NCBI GenBank assembly: GCA_021773555.1
Contig: JAJFKA010000129.1
Span: 1 to 64,000, forward strand
Direction: 5' to 3'
DNA length: 64,000 nucleotides
Origin: Gammaproteobacteria bacterium
Lineage (GTDB): Bacteria; Pseudomonadota; Gammaproteobacteria; Pseudomonadales; Azotimanducaceae
Within the stretch, counting starts at the first letter, position 1, and each line of letters opens with the position of its first letter. Positions 26,096 to 34,788 of this stretch are shown here, piece after piece. The position numbers and the translations under genes were made by a program. Below the pieces are notes generated by a model. It had not been told where the DNA came from. It saw only the letters and a list, made by a program, of their open reading frames with translations, and did no database searches.

Positions 26096-26690
26096 TGTTG
26101 CTTTCCACTTGAGTTTGTTCGTAGATCGAACCGTGTGCCTGCTGCAGGATTGTGAATAACTCCGGTCGATGACTGTGCATCTCCTCAATACTTAAGCCCT
26201 CGACAGAATGAGGGAATTTCAGCCATTGCGAGGTTTCGTGCAGATAATAGTCCGGGACACGACCGGTCAGGTTACGGGACGGTTTGTAATATGGCACCGC
26301 AACGCGAATGTCGCTCGGGGTGTTTAATCGGGCCCTGGCCCGCAAATGTGTAATCACTGCCTCAATGCTCCTGCCTGTGTCATAGACATCGTCCACGATC
26401 AGTAGTTTATCGGAATGGGTAGTATTTTTTATGAGGTAGTTCATGCTATACACCTGGACTTCCTCGGCTCGGCCATCGATTCCCTGATAGGAAGCCGTGC
26501 GTATCGCGATATGATCTGCATCGACACCCTTGAAGCGCAGTGCTTCCTGCAGCGCGATTCCGATCGGCGCACCGCCGCGCCAGATCGCAAGGATAAAGCT
26601 CGGAGTGAATCCGCTTTTCCACACGTTGACGCCCAGTTGCATGCTGTCTTCGAGTAGTTGTTGTGCGTCAAGGTAGCGTTTTTCTGTCAC
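26088..26690 (-). CDS. Phosphoribosyltransferase, type I fold (copy A)
   Basis: 200 residues. The PRPP-binding motif is KLLIVDDVYDTGRSIEAV and the pyrophosphate loop region is ILAIWRGGAPIGIALQEAL. It belongs to the broad hypoxanthine/xanthine phosphoribosyltransferase-like group, so the likely reaction is base plus PRPP to nucleotide. The base is not determined. Its stop overlaps ppnN. A paralogue starts 53 bases away on the other strand; the two align without gaps through their first 28 residues. Confidence 0.87.
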   Translation of the reverse strand: MTEKRYLDAQQLLEDSMQLGVNVWKSGFTPSFILAIWRGGAPIGIALQEALRFKGVDADHIAIRTASYQGIDGRAEEVQVYSMNYLIKNTTHSDKLLIVDDVYDTGRSIEAVITHLRARARLNTPSDIRVAVPYYKPSRNLTGRVPDYYLHETSQWLKFPHSVEGLSIEEMHSHRPELFTILQQAHGSIYEQTQVESNNE

Positions 26691-26743
26691 GCCGGGTTAT
26701 GCTCCGAGCTTAAAAAATATGCGTGACACTAGGCGAGATATCC

Positions 26744-27328
26744 GTGGATAACAAGCAGTTTATTAGCGAGCAGGACGTGTTGCTGGACGCCTATCGACTT
26801 GGTGTACAGGTATACAATTCGGGCTTCAGACCGAGTTTTATTGTGGGATTGTGGCGAGGTGGGAGCACCGTTGGGATAGCGGTCCAGGAATGTCTCGCGG
26901 CGCTGGGTGTAGGCACTGACCATATCTCGATTCGTACGTCCTACTCAGGCGTAAACCGGTATCAGGAAATGATCAGCGATCCTGAGAAAACGATTCGTGT
27001 TCACGGGACCCAATACCTCCTTGAATCCTTGAATGCATCCGATTCCCTGCTTATTGTTGATGATGTGTTCAGCACGGGATTGAATGTTCAGGCGGTTCTG
27101 ACTCGTCTGCGGCAACGCCTGAAACGTAACATGCCTGCTGACACCAGGGTGGCCAGTCTCTGGTACAAGCCGGGTCATCGGCGCACTGAGGGCAAACCCG
27201 ATTTTTATTTACACGAAACCGAGGACTGGCTTGTGCTTCCTTATGAGCTGTGTGGTTTGAGTGAGTCCGAGCTCCGATCACACAAGGACTGGGCGTTCAG
27301 GATTCTGGACAACAAACCGGACTTATAA
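26744..27328 (+). CDS. Phosphoribosyltransferase, type I fold (copy B)
   Basis: 194 residues from GTG 26744. This start is chosen over GTG 26723 because the protein then aligns residue for residue with copy A ([21 protein letters not shown] against TEKRYLDAQQLLEDSMQLGVN) and because AGGCGAGA lies just upstream. The PRPP motif is [19 protein letters not shown]; copy A has DTGRS where this has STGLN, so the two may differ in base or activity. [22 protein letters not shown] is shared at the C-terminus. Its last codons overlap the stop of the convergent transporter gene by 6 bases. Confidence 0.85.
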   Translation: MDNKQFISEQDVLLDAYRLGVQVYNSGFRPSFIVGLWRGGSTVGIAVQECLAALGVGTDHISIRTSYSGVNRYQEMISDPEKTIRVHGTQYLLESLNASDSLLIVDDVFSTGLNVQAVLTRLRQRLKRNMPADTRVASLWYKPGHRRTEGKPDFYLHETEDWLVLPYELCGLSESELRSHKDWAFRILDNKPDL

Positions 27329-28534
27329 AGACAGAAACAGCCCGGCCAGTGCGGCGCTCATCAGGTTGGCGAGGGTCGCGGCAAACACTGCTTTTAGTCC
27401 CAATCGGGCGATTTCGTCTCTGCGTTCCGGGGCCATCGCACCGATCCCGCCCATGAGTATTGCGATACTGGAAAAATTTGCGAATCCACAAAGCGCGAAG
27501 GTAACGATCGCCTGTGTATGTGGGGACAAGCTGTCTTTCTGCCCGATGAAGTCAAGGTAGGCGACGAATTCATTTAACACCAGTTTCTGGCCGATCAGGC
27601 TACCCGCAGCATTGGCTTCAGCCCAGGGTACTCCGAGGACAAAAGCCACCGGCTGGAACAGGTAGCCGAGCAACACCTGGAAAGTTACACCGCTGGCTCC
27701 CGCGAAACCACCCAGCCAGCCGATAATGCCGTTAAGCATGGCGATTAGCGCGATGAACGCGAGCAGCATGGCGCCAACATTCAGTGCTATCTGCAGTCCG
27801 AAGCTGGCGCCGGAAGCCGCAGCATCAAAAACATTGGCATAAGGTTTGGGCTCGTCAGACAATTGCTCGAGTTCGTTCTTGGGTTCTGCTGTCTCCGGGA
27901 CGAGTATTTTTGCCATCAGCAAGGCGCCGGGTGCCGCCATAAAACAGGCCGCCAGCAGGTAGGTCATTTCAATTCCCATGGCCGCGTAACCTGCCAAAAC
28001 CGAACCAGCGATTGAGGCGAGACCGCCGACCATCACCGCGAACAACTCTGATTGTGTCATTGAAGGGATGAACGGCCGAACAACGAGGGGTGCTTCGGTC
28101 TGGCCGACAAATATATTGGCTGCCGCAGACATGGACTCTGGCCTGCTGGTTTTCAGCGCCAGTTGCAGTACACCACCGATAAGTCGGACGACCCAACCCA
28201 TAATGCCCAGGTGGTAAAGAACGGCGATCAGTGATGAGAAAAAGATGATGACCGGGAGCACCTGGAAGGCGAAGATAAAACCCATGGACTCGCTGCTGCC
28301 AATCTGGCCGAACAGGAAATCGATTCCCTCCTGGGAGTAGGTGAGTACATTGGAAACACCGATGGCGATGACTTCGAGAAGCTGCTTTCCAGCAGGCAGA
28401 TAAAGTACAAAAGCGCCAATCAATACCTGGATAAGGAATGCGCCAACGACCGTACGTGGATTGATTCGTGCTCGATTAGAAGAGGCAAGGTATGCAACCC
28501 CAAGGATAAGGGCAACGCCGAGCAGGCTGATCAT
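27323..28534 (-). CDS. Concentrative nucleoside transporter (NupC family)
   Basis: 403 residues, about eight to ten membrane helices. CNT signatures are [54 protein letters not shown] and the C-terminal [21 protein letters not shown]. It would import nucleosides across the inner membrane with Na+ or H+. The SD AAGGAAA precedes ATG 28534. It stands between the phosphoribosyltransferase/PpnN genes and the second NUP gene, completing an uptake and salvage set. Confidence 0.94.
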   Translation of the reverse strand: MISLLGVALILGVAYLASSNRARINPRTVVGAFLIQVLIGAFVLYLPAGKQLLEVIAIGVSNVLTYSQEGIDFLFGQIGSSESMGFIFAFQVLPVIIFFSSLIAVLYHLGIMGWVVRLIGGVLQLALKTSRPESMSAAANIFVGQTEAPLVVRPFIPSMTQSELFAVMVGGLASIAGSVLAGYAAMGIEMTYLLAACFMAAPGALLMAKILVPETAEPKNELEQLSDEPKPYANVFDAAASGASFGLQIALNVGAMLLAFIALIAMLNGIIGWLGGFAGASGVTFQVLLGYLFQPVAFVLGVPWAEANAAGSLIGQKLVLNEFVAYLDFIGQKDSLSPHTQAIVTFALCGFANFSSIAILMGGIGAMAPERRDEIARLGLKAVFAATLANLMSAALAGLFLSL

Positions 28535-28652
28535 GTTGTTTCCTTTTTGCTGGTTTTTGTTCTGAAATCAGAATCAACCTGGAACAGAAGTACGCCGATA
28601 ATAGATGTTGAACAATCGCGGTGCTTTGTAAAGAATGTAGCAAGATTCAATC

Positions 28653-29759
28653 ATGGCAACAACCGGGATTTTAATGCTGCATTCTCCTTCGAGCTTTCTG
28701 AAAAAAATCTGTCACTGCACCTGCATCGCGCTCCTCTATGCTAGCCCACCGGCATCAGCGTCGACGGATGCGATACCGGTCAAGGTGGTGGTCGTCACTA
28801 TGTTCGAAAATGGTGAGATCACCGGCGATAAACCTGGAGAATTTCAGTTCTGGGTTGAACGGCTTGGACTCGATAAAGAGTTTGAGTTTCCGCTGGGTGA
28901 ATATCCTCTGCGAATGAATGAGGCAGGAGTTCTCGGCATTTGTCTGGGTGGCGGAATTCCGAATGCGACGGCTTCGACGATGGCACTGGGTCTGGATACT
29001 CGCTTTGATTTGTCCAGGGCGTACTGGCTGATAACCGGGATTGCCGGTGGTGATCCTGAGGACGTGTCGCTTGGATCTGCGGTATGGGCTCGCTGGGTCA
29101 TTGACGGCGATTTGTTGTACGAAATCGATGCCCGGGAAATTCCGGAATCCTGGCCTTATGGAATGATTCCGCTCGGTGCAAGTAAACCCACTACACGGTC
29201 CGAGGATCTGCTTAACGGGTGGTCCGTGGATACCATTGCGTATCAGCTCAACAGTGAACTGGTTAACTGGGCTTATCAGACCAGTAAGGATACAAGGATT
29301 GAAGATGGGGTTGGCATCAGCCGTTTTCGCCAACAGTTCTCCGGAGTCGCGAGTAAACCGCCGTTCGTCATAATGGGCGAAACGCTTTCATCAAGCACCT
29401 ATTGGCACGGGGAGTTGATGAATCAGTGGGCGAATGACTGGGTACGTTTACACAGCAGCCCTGACATGAATTTCATGACGACGAATATGGAAGACAGTGG
29501 CACCCTTACCGCGATCTCTCGCCTTGCCCGACGCGGGCTGGTAGATTCGCAGCGGGTACTGGTGCTCCGTACCGCCAGTAACTTCACAGTGCCACCACCC
29601 GGACGGGACGCTGCCTGGAGCAGTACTGCACCTTATCCGGACGAGGGACTACCGGCAAAGGAGTCAGCTTTTACTGTCGGTAATGTTGTGGTACAGGCAT
29701 TGCTCGCGAACTGGAAGGAAAATCGGGACAAGATACCGTCGGTGAAAGATCAGAGATAA
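28653..29759 (+). CDS. Purine nucleoside permease-type (NUP) exported protein, copy 2
   Basis: 368 residues from ATG 28653 or 361 from ATG 28674; neither has a strong SD, and the second gives the tidier signal peptide (LKKICHCTCIALLYASPPASAS). The mature part shares with copy 1 VVVVTMFENGEITGDKPGEFQFW, LGLDTRFDLSRAYWLITGIAGGDPEDVSLGSAVWARW, STYWHGELMNQWANDW and VLRTASNFTVPPPG. Copy 1 is a lipoprotein while this one appears to be freely periplasmic. It is divergent from the nucleoside transporter gene, which suggests a delivery or processing role for nucleosides in the periplasm. Confidence 0.86.
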   Translation: MATTGILMLHSPSSFLKKICHCTCIALLYASPPASASTDAIPVKVVVVTMFENGEITGDKPGEFQFWVERLGLDKEFEFPLGEYPLRMNEAGVLGICLGGGIPNATASTMALGLDTRFDLSRAYWLITGIAGGDPEDVSLGSAVWARWVIDGDLLYEIDAREIPESWPYGMIPLGASKPTTRSEDLLNGWSVDTIAYQLNSELVNWAYQTSKDTRIEDGVGISRFRQQFSGVASKPPFVIMGETLSSSTYWHGELMNQWANDWVRLHSSPDMNFMTTNMEDSGTLTAISRLARRGLVDSQRVLVLRTASNFTVPPPGRDAAWSSTAPYPDEGLPAKESAFTVGNVVVQALLANWKENRDKIPSVKDQR

Positions 29760-29790
29760 TCAAATTGCGGTGAGCGGCGACGATGGAAAA

Positions 29791-31515
29791 TCACGGCAGC
29801 GCAGCCTTTAGTCTTAACAACCCCTGGTTCACCAGAAAGGTTTTGTCAGGATCCGATGCCACAGATCGGTTTATTGCTGCACGCAGGGCCTCATGGGGAT
29901 TCAGTTCATAAATTTCGAACAGTAGCAGCCACTCGTCCGGGTATTGATTGATCGCCATGAGGGTTATATTTTCTAGTTCCTCGACGGAACGCTGCCCCCG
30001 CAGCCGTCGAATAGATTCGTAGGCCGAGAACAGGGCAGTATTTTCTGCGTCCGGACTGACTCTGTACGCTGGTTCCGGGTCAGGTCTGTGCAGCGGATAG
30101 GTGACTGGGTCTGCCGAACCTCCGAACACCGAGGTGATCGATGTCCCGACGGCCATGTCAAAGGTACCCCAGTCAGGCTGAAACAGGATATTGTTTTCCT
30201 GATCACTAACCTGGCACTGGCTAAAGCTCAGCAGTATATTCTGGTGGTCAGCCCGAAGGATCGATTCAAGTACTCCGTAAACGACAATGCCTGAAACGAA
30301 TTCCAGCTTAACCTGGGCGCCAGTCCGGATGCCCGCAAAACGGAGTTCGTCAATACTGTAGTTTGACAGGCAGCGACTGAATTCATTGACGTAACCAACG
30401 GGGGATCCAAAACCGGCGTGATGAACCTCTCTTCCGTGCCCATTGAGTTGTTTGCCTGAAAAGCATAGCTGCGATTCGCCAATAGTCTGGACATAGGTAA
30501 CATTGTCCAGCGCATCGGTGTGAACATCTGCGATCCGGCCACTGACCTGAAGGCCGGAACTGTATTCAAGGGTACAGACTGTTTCGCTTGCGATCGCTCG
30601 CCGGATCGCGACGGCACCCCCAATACGTTGTGCAAGTCCGTTAGCCACGTCATCCAGCACCTGACCCAGATGCCTGCAACTGTGCGTGACGAACAATGTT
30701 TTTTGTTCTGTACTAATATCGTAGTCCTGGTTTACGGCATCCGGGGTCAGCAACCTCTTGCATACCTTCTCATCGTCAAGACAGTGGGTGCTTTCACCCA
30801 GTGATGAAAGTAATCCGGCACCGAATATATGGTACTTTGACAAGGTACCCACCAGTCCATACTCAACAGTCCACCAATGTAAGCGAGCGAGCAGGGCCGC
30901 TTCGGATAAACCGGTATTTTCAGCCGTGGCGGTGGCTAACTGCTGCTCAGCGCGCAATTGTTCAGCAGGTGTTGAATCCGGGTCAGCCTTGACCACCGAC
31001 AAGTGGCGAACGGCTGCATAAACTGCGTCGTCAGCGGCAGAGGAGATTGCCTTGCAGCCGATTTCACCAAACTGTTGCAGGAATTCTGCATAATCAACGT
31101 CAATGAGAAATGGTGCGTGGCCCGCTGATTCGTGAAGGATATCGGGTGCCGGTGTATAGAGCATCTGATCGATGGTTCTCATGTCCATGGCAATAACCAG
31201 TATGCGACGGGCCTGGAATTCCATAAAAACCACCGGCGGAATGAATCCATCAACTCCGAGCGCCCGCCAGCCTATTGTTGCGAGGCAGGTATTCATAGCT
31301 TCGATTGAAGGTACATGTTCGAGGCTGATACCTGTCTGCTTAAGTCCCTGATGATAAACCGGGTGCGCGCTGGCCGACATCTGGTGGCTCAACTGATGCA
31401 TCAGAAACCGCCATACGGCGTGATCTCTGGGGGTATAAACCGAATAATCCTGGACCCTGACGAATCCACGCAGGTGTTCCGGCAGCTGTTCAATAATTTG
31501 TGTCTGTGTGGTCAT
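29791..31515 (-). CDS. Aromatic amino acid hydroxylase-like protein with long C-terminal extension
   Basis: 574 residues from ATG 31515, 7 bases after the upstream gene's stop. Residues about 60-300 match the iron- and pterin-dependent hydroxylase fold: TPAPDILHESAGHAPFL supplies His128 and His133, and HWWTVEYGLVG supplies Glu218, the facial triad. There is no N-terminal ACT domain. About 270 further residues follow (from about 300) that I cannot assign; they include FSGKQLNGHGREVHHAGFG, VGYVNEFSRCL and a helical end. The known phenylalanine hydroxylase reaction is a reasonable guess for the core. No pterin recycling gene (phhB) lies nearby. Confidence 0.8.
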   Translation of the reverse strand: MTTQTQIIEQLPEHLRGFVRVQDYSVYTPRDHAVWRFLMHQLSHQMSASAHPVYHQGLKQTGISLEHVPSIEAMNTCLATIGWRALGVDGFIPPVVFMEFQARRILVIAMDMRTIDQMLYTPAPDILHESAGHAPFLIDVDYAEFLQQFGEIGCKAISSAADDAVYAAVRHLSVVKADPDSTPAEQLRAEQQLATATAENTGLSEAALLARLHWWTVEYGLVGTLSKYHIFGAGLLSSLGESTHCLDDEKVCKRLLTPDAVNQDYDISTEQKTLFVTHSCRHLGQVLDDVANGLAQRIGGAVAIRRAIASETVCTLEYSSGLQVSGRIADVHTDALDNVTYVQTIGESQLCFSGKQLNGHGREVHHAGFGSPVGYVNEFSRCLSNYSIDELRFAGIRTGAQVKLEFVSGIVVYGVLESILRADHQNILLSFSQCQVSDQENNILFQPDWGTFDMAVGTSITSVFGGSADPVTYPLHRPDPEPAYRVSPDAENTALFSAYESIRRLRGQRSVEELENITLMAINQYPDEWLLLFEIYELNPHEALRAAINRSVASDPDKTFLVNQGLLRLKAALP

Positions 31516-31522
31516 GAGGGGA

Positions 31523-33142
31523 TCAGGGCAGAATGCTGCCGGCCATGGGTTCAAGTTTTCGCATATCAATATTCAACAGGCTTGGACCTGCTCGTCCTGC
31601 GGCTTCCCGGAATGCGTTGTCAAATTCCAAGAGGGAAGCCACGTTGTACCCGGGAACGCCCATGCTCTCTGCAAACATCTTGAAATCAACAAAACCAAGG
31701 TTAACCTCCGCCACCCGCCCGTCGAACTCCCGCGACTGCAATCCGCGCAAAACCCCATAACCCCCATCGTTAAATACGCAAACAATCAGCGGCACCTGAT
31801 ACTGCGCTGCCGTGGCGAGTTCGGTGGCGTGCAGCATAAATCCACCATCCCCATGGATAACAAGGGTAAGTTTATTTGTCCCGATGGCGGCGCCCACGGC
31901 GAGCGGTAAACCGGGTCCGATGGCACCGGAATTCGGTCCGATGAAGGTAGCGCTCTGATAGATTTCCAACAGCTGGTTACCAAAATTGTAGGCTGGCACG
32001 GTGCTGTCCCGGACAATGTTTGCATCCCGTGGAAGGACGCCGCGCATGATGTCCATAATACCCTCGTAATCCGGCCCGATTCGTTTTCGCAATCCTTGCT
32101 TGACCGCAATCCCTGCTTGCTGGATTCGTGAAGTGAATTCCGGATCACCTGACTCCGGATTGATTTGCGCAAGGATCAGTTGCAGGCACAGCGCTGCGTC
32201 GCCCTCGAGGGCAACGGCGGCTTCGTGAACGCCGTGCAGGGTTGCCGGGTCGATATCCAGATGAAGCAGCTTGCCAGGTGGTTTCTGATTCGCACCAGCA
32301 CCGCCCACACCCACCTGGAATCTCGTACCAATAGCGATTGTAAGCTCACAATCGATAAGCTCATTGTGAATTCTCCGGCTCTGATAAATATTGCCGATGC
32401 ACAGGGGATGATCTTCTGCGAGCACGCCCCGTCCGTTAGCAGTTGTGAATACCGGGGCGTTCAGCTTTTCGGCCAGTTGCTGTACAACCTCTGGCCCCTG
32501 CCCATGGTTGGCGCCACCACCGGCGATAATGATGGTTTTACTACTTGTGCCGATGAGTGCTGCGGCGGCATTAACCTGCGCCTGATCGGGTGTCGCAGGT
32601 GGTGCAGGAGTAAACCGCCCCGCATCTGCTGCGGTTTCCTGATATTGCAGGTTGATGGGAATCTCTATTGCACCAGGCTGGCGTCGGCCCGTCATCATGT
32701 CATTCGCCACCTGCAGTATCGCGGCTTCGATCTGGCTGGCGAATCGCGGTGATTCGGTACGGCGAGTCACCAGGCGAAGCATCTGTAACTGGTTTTCGGA
32801 TTCGTGAACGTATCCCTGATGTTTGCCGTAGAATTTTGTTTCTGCCTGACCTGTAATCAACAGCACCGGTGATGATGCATAGCCTGCTTCATATAGCCCT
32901 GTGAGTGTATTGGTTGTACCCGGACCTGTGCTCGCTATGACGACGCCAATTTTTCCGGTTGCCCGGGCGTACCCGTCGGCGGCATGGGTGGCTCCCATTT
33001 CATGTCGCGAATCAATGATCTTGATTGTGCCATCACGATTGATCGCATCGAAGATTGGCATGTTGTGGATGCTGACGATGCCAAACACGTGCCTGACATC
33101 AATTTTTTTAAGGGCGGCAACTACGGAATCGGCACCAATCAT
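31523..33142 (-). CDS. Thiamine-diphosphate-dependent enzyme (acetolactate synthase/decarboxylase type)
   Basis: 539 residues. Catalytic Glu48 is in SRHEMGATHAADGYARATGK; the central FAD/Rossmann-like domain has KTIIIAGGGANHGQGPEVVQQL; the ThDP-binding motif is HGDGGFMLHATELATAAQY followed by NDGGYG. No partner small subunit (IlvH-like) is adjacent, so a stand-alone 2-oxo acid decarboxylase, benzoylformate-decarboxylase-like enzyme or oxidase-type member is more likely than a biosynthetic acetolactate synthase. Co-transcription with the hydroxylase-like gene (7-base gap) suggests a joint pathway for an aromatic compound, which is inference. Confidence 0.85.
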   Translation of the reverse strand: MIGADSVVAALKKIDVRHVFGIVSIHNMPIFDAINRDGTIKIIDSRHEMGATHAADGYARATGKIGVVIASTGPGTTNTLTGLYEAGYASSPVLLITGQAETKFYGKHQGYVHESENQLQMLRLVTRRTESPRFASQIEAAILQVANDMMTGRRQPGAIEIPINLQYQETAADAGRFTPAPPATPDQAQVNAAAALIGTSSKTIIIAGGGANHGQGPEVVQQLAEKLNAPVFTTANGRGVLAEDHPLCIGNIYQSRRIHNELIDCELTIAIGTRFQVGVGGAGANQKPPGKLLHLDIDPATLHGVHEAAVALEGDAALCLQLILAQINPESGDPEFTSRIQQAGIAVKQGLRKRIGPDYEGIMDIMRGVLPRDANIVRDSTVPAYNFGNQLLEIYQSATFIGPNSGAIGPGLPLAVGAAIGTNKLTLVIHGDGGFMLHATELATAAQYQVPLIVCVFNDGGYGVLRGLQSREFDGRVAEVNLGFVDFKMFAESMGVPGYNVASLLEFDNAFREAAGRAGPSLLNIDMRKLEPMAGSILP

Positions 33143-33234
33143 CGGAAATCCTGAAGCTTGTGTTCCAGGCAGTATGCAGCAGGGGTTCGCTCACGGTAAA
33201 GCGCCGTGAGTCAGTCCAGTGGAAGTGAAAGAAT

Positions 33235-33408
33235 TCAGGCGGCTCGGCGTGGTCCGGTTCGACGCGGTCCAGCCCGCCGTGAATCCAGACGGCGATCAGC
33301 TTCGCAGGCGATATCACTTACCCGCCGATCATCGGCGCGTCGTTCATCGGCTCGACGATCCTGCCCTCGCTTCTCCTGGCTTTCTTGTTGCTGGTCTTCC
33401 TTGCTCAT
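33235..33408 (-). CDS. Arginine-rich small protein, 57 aa
   Basis: ATG 33408 is preceded by a perfect AAAGGAGG with a 7-base spacer, the strongest initiation signal in this region. The peptide is almost entirely charged: a Gln/Glu-rich head (KEDQQQESQEKRGQ) and RRAD, ERRAD, DRRVSD, then RRLDSRRAGPRRTGPRRAA. Arg pairs recur every four to six residues. No hydrophobic core or signal exists, so it is likely disordered and could bind nucleic acid, acidic polymer or membrane. No family is recognised. It lies between the ThDP enzyme and the PQQ-type dehydrogenase, all on the minus strand. Confidence 0.6.
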   Translation of the reverse strand: MSKEDQQQESQEKRGQDRRADERRADDRRVSDIACEADRRLDSRRAGPRRTGPRRAA

Positions 33409-33486
33409 GGTGAATCCTCCTTTACGCACTTTTGCCAAGTGCCAACAGATTGTCAATGCTGAACGATGAACGGTCAAGCCCGCTGG

Positions 33487-34731
33487 TCAGTTCGTATTTC
33501 CGCCGTTGTAGCTGACGCGATAGATGACGCTGGCATGATCGTCTGAAACCAGGATGCTGCCATCGGGTAGCTGTAATACATCAACAGGCCGCCCCCAGGC
33601 TACATTATCCTGCAACCAGCCATCGATAAAGGTGGCATACCGCAGTGAACCATTGGATTGTTGTAATGCGAGTGTTAATCGGTATCCCGTATGCCCAGCT
33701 TGCGGACTACGGTTCCATGAACCGTGTTCGGCGATAATGATCTGGTTCATGTAAGCCGCAGGAAAAGATTTTCCGGTGTAGAACATCATGCCCAGGGGTG
33801 CGACGTGAGGCCCCAGTGCCAGGGCAGGTTCGAAGTAAGCACTGCTTTGCCTGCCAGCTCCGAATTCGGGGTCCGTCAGGCTGTTAGCGTGAAAAAAAGG
33901 ATAACCGAAATGCATAGCCGGAGATGGTGCGTGGTTGAGTTCTCCCGGTGGAATATCATCCCCCATCATGTCCCGGCCGTTGTCGGTGAACCAGAGTTCA
34001 CCCGTTAGTGGATGCCAGTCGAAACCAACTGAGTTACGCACACCCGAGGCAAAAACTTCAATCCTAGCGGGTTTGCTGTCCAGCTTTATGCGTGATATTG
34101 ACGCGAAAACCGGATTCTCGGAAAGGCAAAGGTTACAGGGTGCGCCCACGGGTATGTAGAGATATCCGTCCGGACCGAATTCGATAAACTTCCAACCGTG
34201 GTGCCGCTTGTCTGGGAGCGTATCGATGACAACCTCAGGGTCAGGGGAGGTTGAATACTGTGAATCGATATCAGCGTAACGCAGGATTCTGTCAACCGCA
34301 CCTACATATAGGTCGTTGGCTCGCATGGTTACGCCGGAAGGCAAGTTGAGGCCATCATCAACGAGAACCACATCATCGGCGATGAAGTCGCCATCTCGAT
34401 CTATGACCGCGTGGACTTTACCTGCCCCGCGAGAGCCCACGTAAACGATGCCGCCTGGGCTCCGTGTCATTTGCCGGGCATTCGGAACGTGCGCGAACAC
34501 GGTGATAGAGAATCCAGGTGGCAGATTGAGCAAGTGCAATGGAAGCGATTCTGCCTGGCTGCTGAGTGGCAGCAGAACAGCCAGTGCGCCCAGGCACATC
34601 CCGCCAGATGTCGCAGATAACCCGGACCTGAAGCGGCTGATTTGTCCAGCGTGGCACCGGGCCCACGCCACTGAAAAAATGCCGGAAAGCATTTTCGCAG
34701 CATTTCGTAGTGTTAAGATGGCTTTCCTCAT
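33487..34731 (-). CDS. PQQ-dependent sugar dehydrogenase (sorbosone dehydrogenase-like)
   Basis: 414 residues from ATG 34731. The frame stays open to 34953, but a start there would overlap the divergent dinG gene. The N-terminal 60 residues contain a Sec signal ending LPLSSQA|ES; the preceding 44 basic residues are unusual, so a later start is possible. The six-bladed propeller shows PPGFSITVFAHVPNARQM, KFIEFGPDGYLYIPVG, RNSVGFDWHPLTGELWFTDNGRDMMGDDIPPGELN and HGSWNRSP. The last two are typical of soluble aldose/sorbosone dehydrogenases of the periplasm. The substrate is unknown. Confidence 0.85.
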   Translation of the reverse strand: MRKAILTLRNAAKMLSGIFSVAWARCHAGQISRFRSGLSATSGGMCLGALAVLLPLSSQAESLPLHLLNLPPGFSITVFAHVPNARQMTRSPGGIVYVGSRGAGKVHAVIDRDGDFIADDVVLVDDGLNLPSGVTMRANDLYVGAVDRILRYADIDSQYSTSPDPEVVIDTLPDKRHHGWKFIEFGPDGYLYIPVGAPCNLCLSENPVFASISRIKLDSKPARIEVFASGVRNSVGFDWHPLTGELWFTDNGRDMMGDDIPPGELNHAPSPAMHFGYPFFHANSLTDPEFGAGRQSSAYFEPALALGPHVAPLGMMFYTGKSFPAAYMNQIIIAEHGSWNRSPQAGHTGYRLTLALQQSNGSLRYATFIDGWLQDNVAWGRPVDVLQLPDGSILVSDDHASVIYRVSYNGGNTN

Positions 34732-34788
34732 GAGATAGACCAGTTCCTTGACCGAATTGAATGCGCAAACGAGGCGCAACACTAGCCG

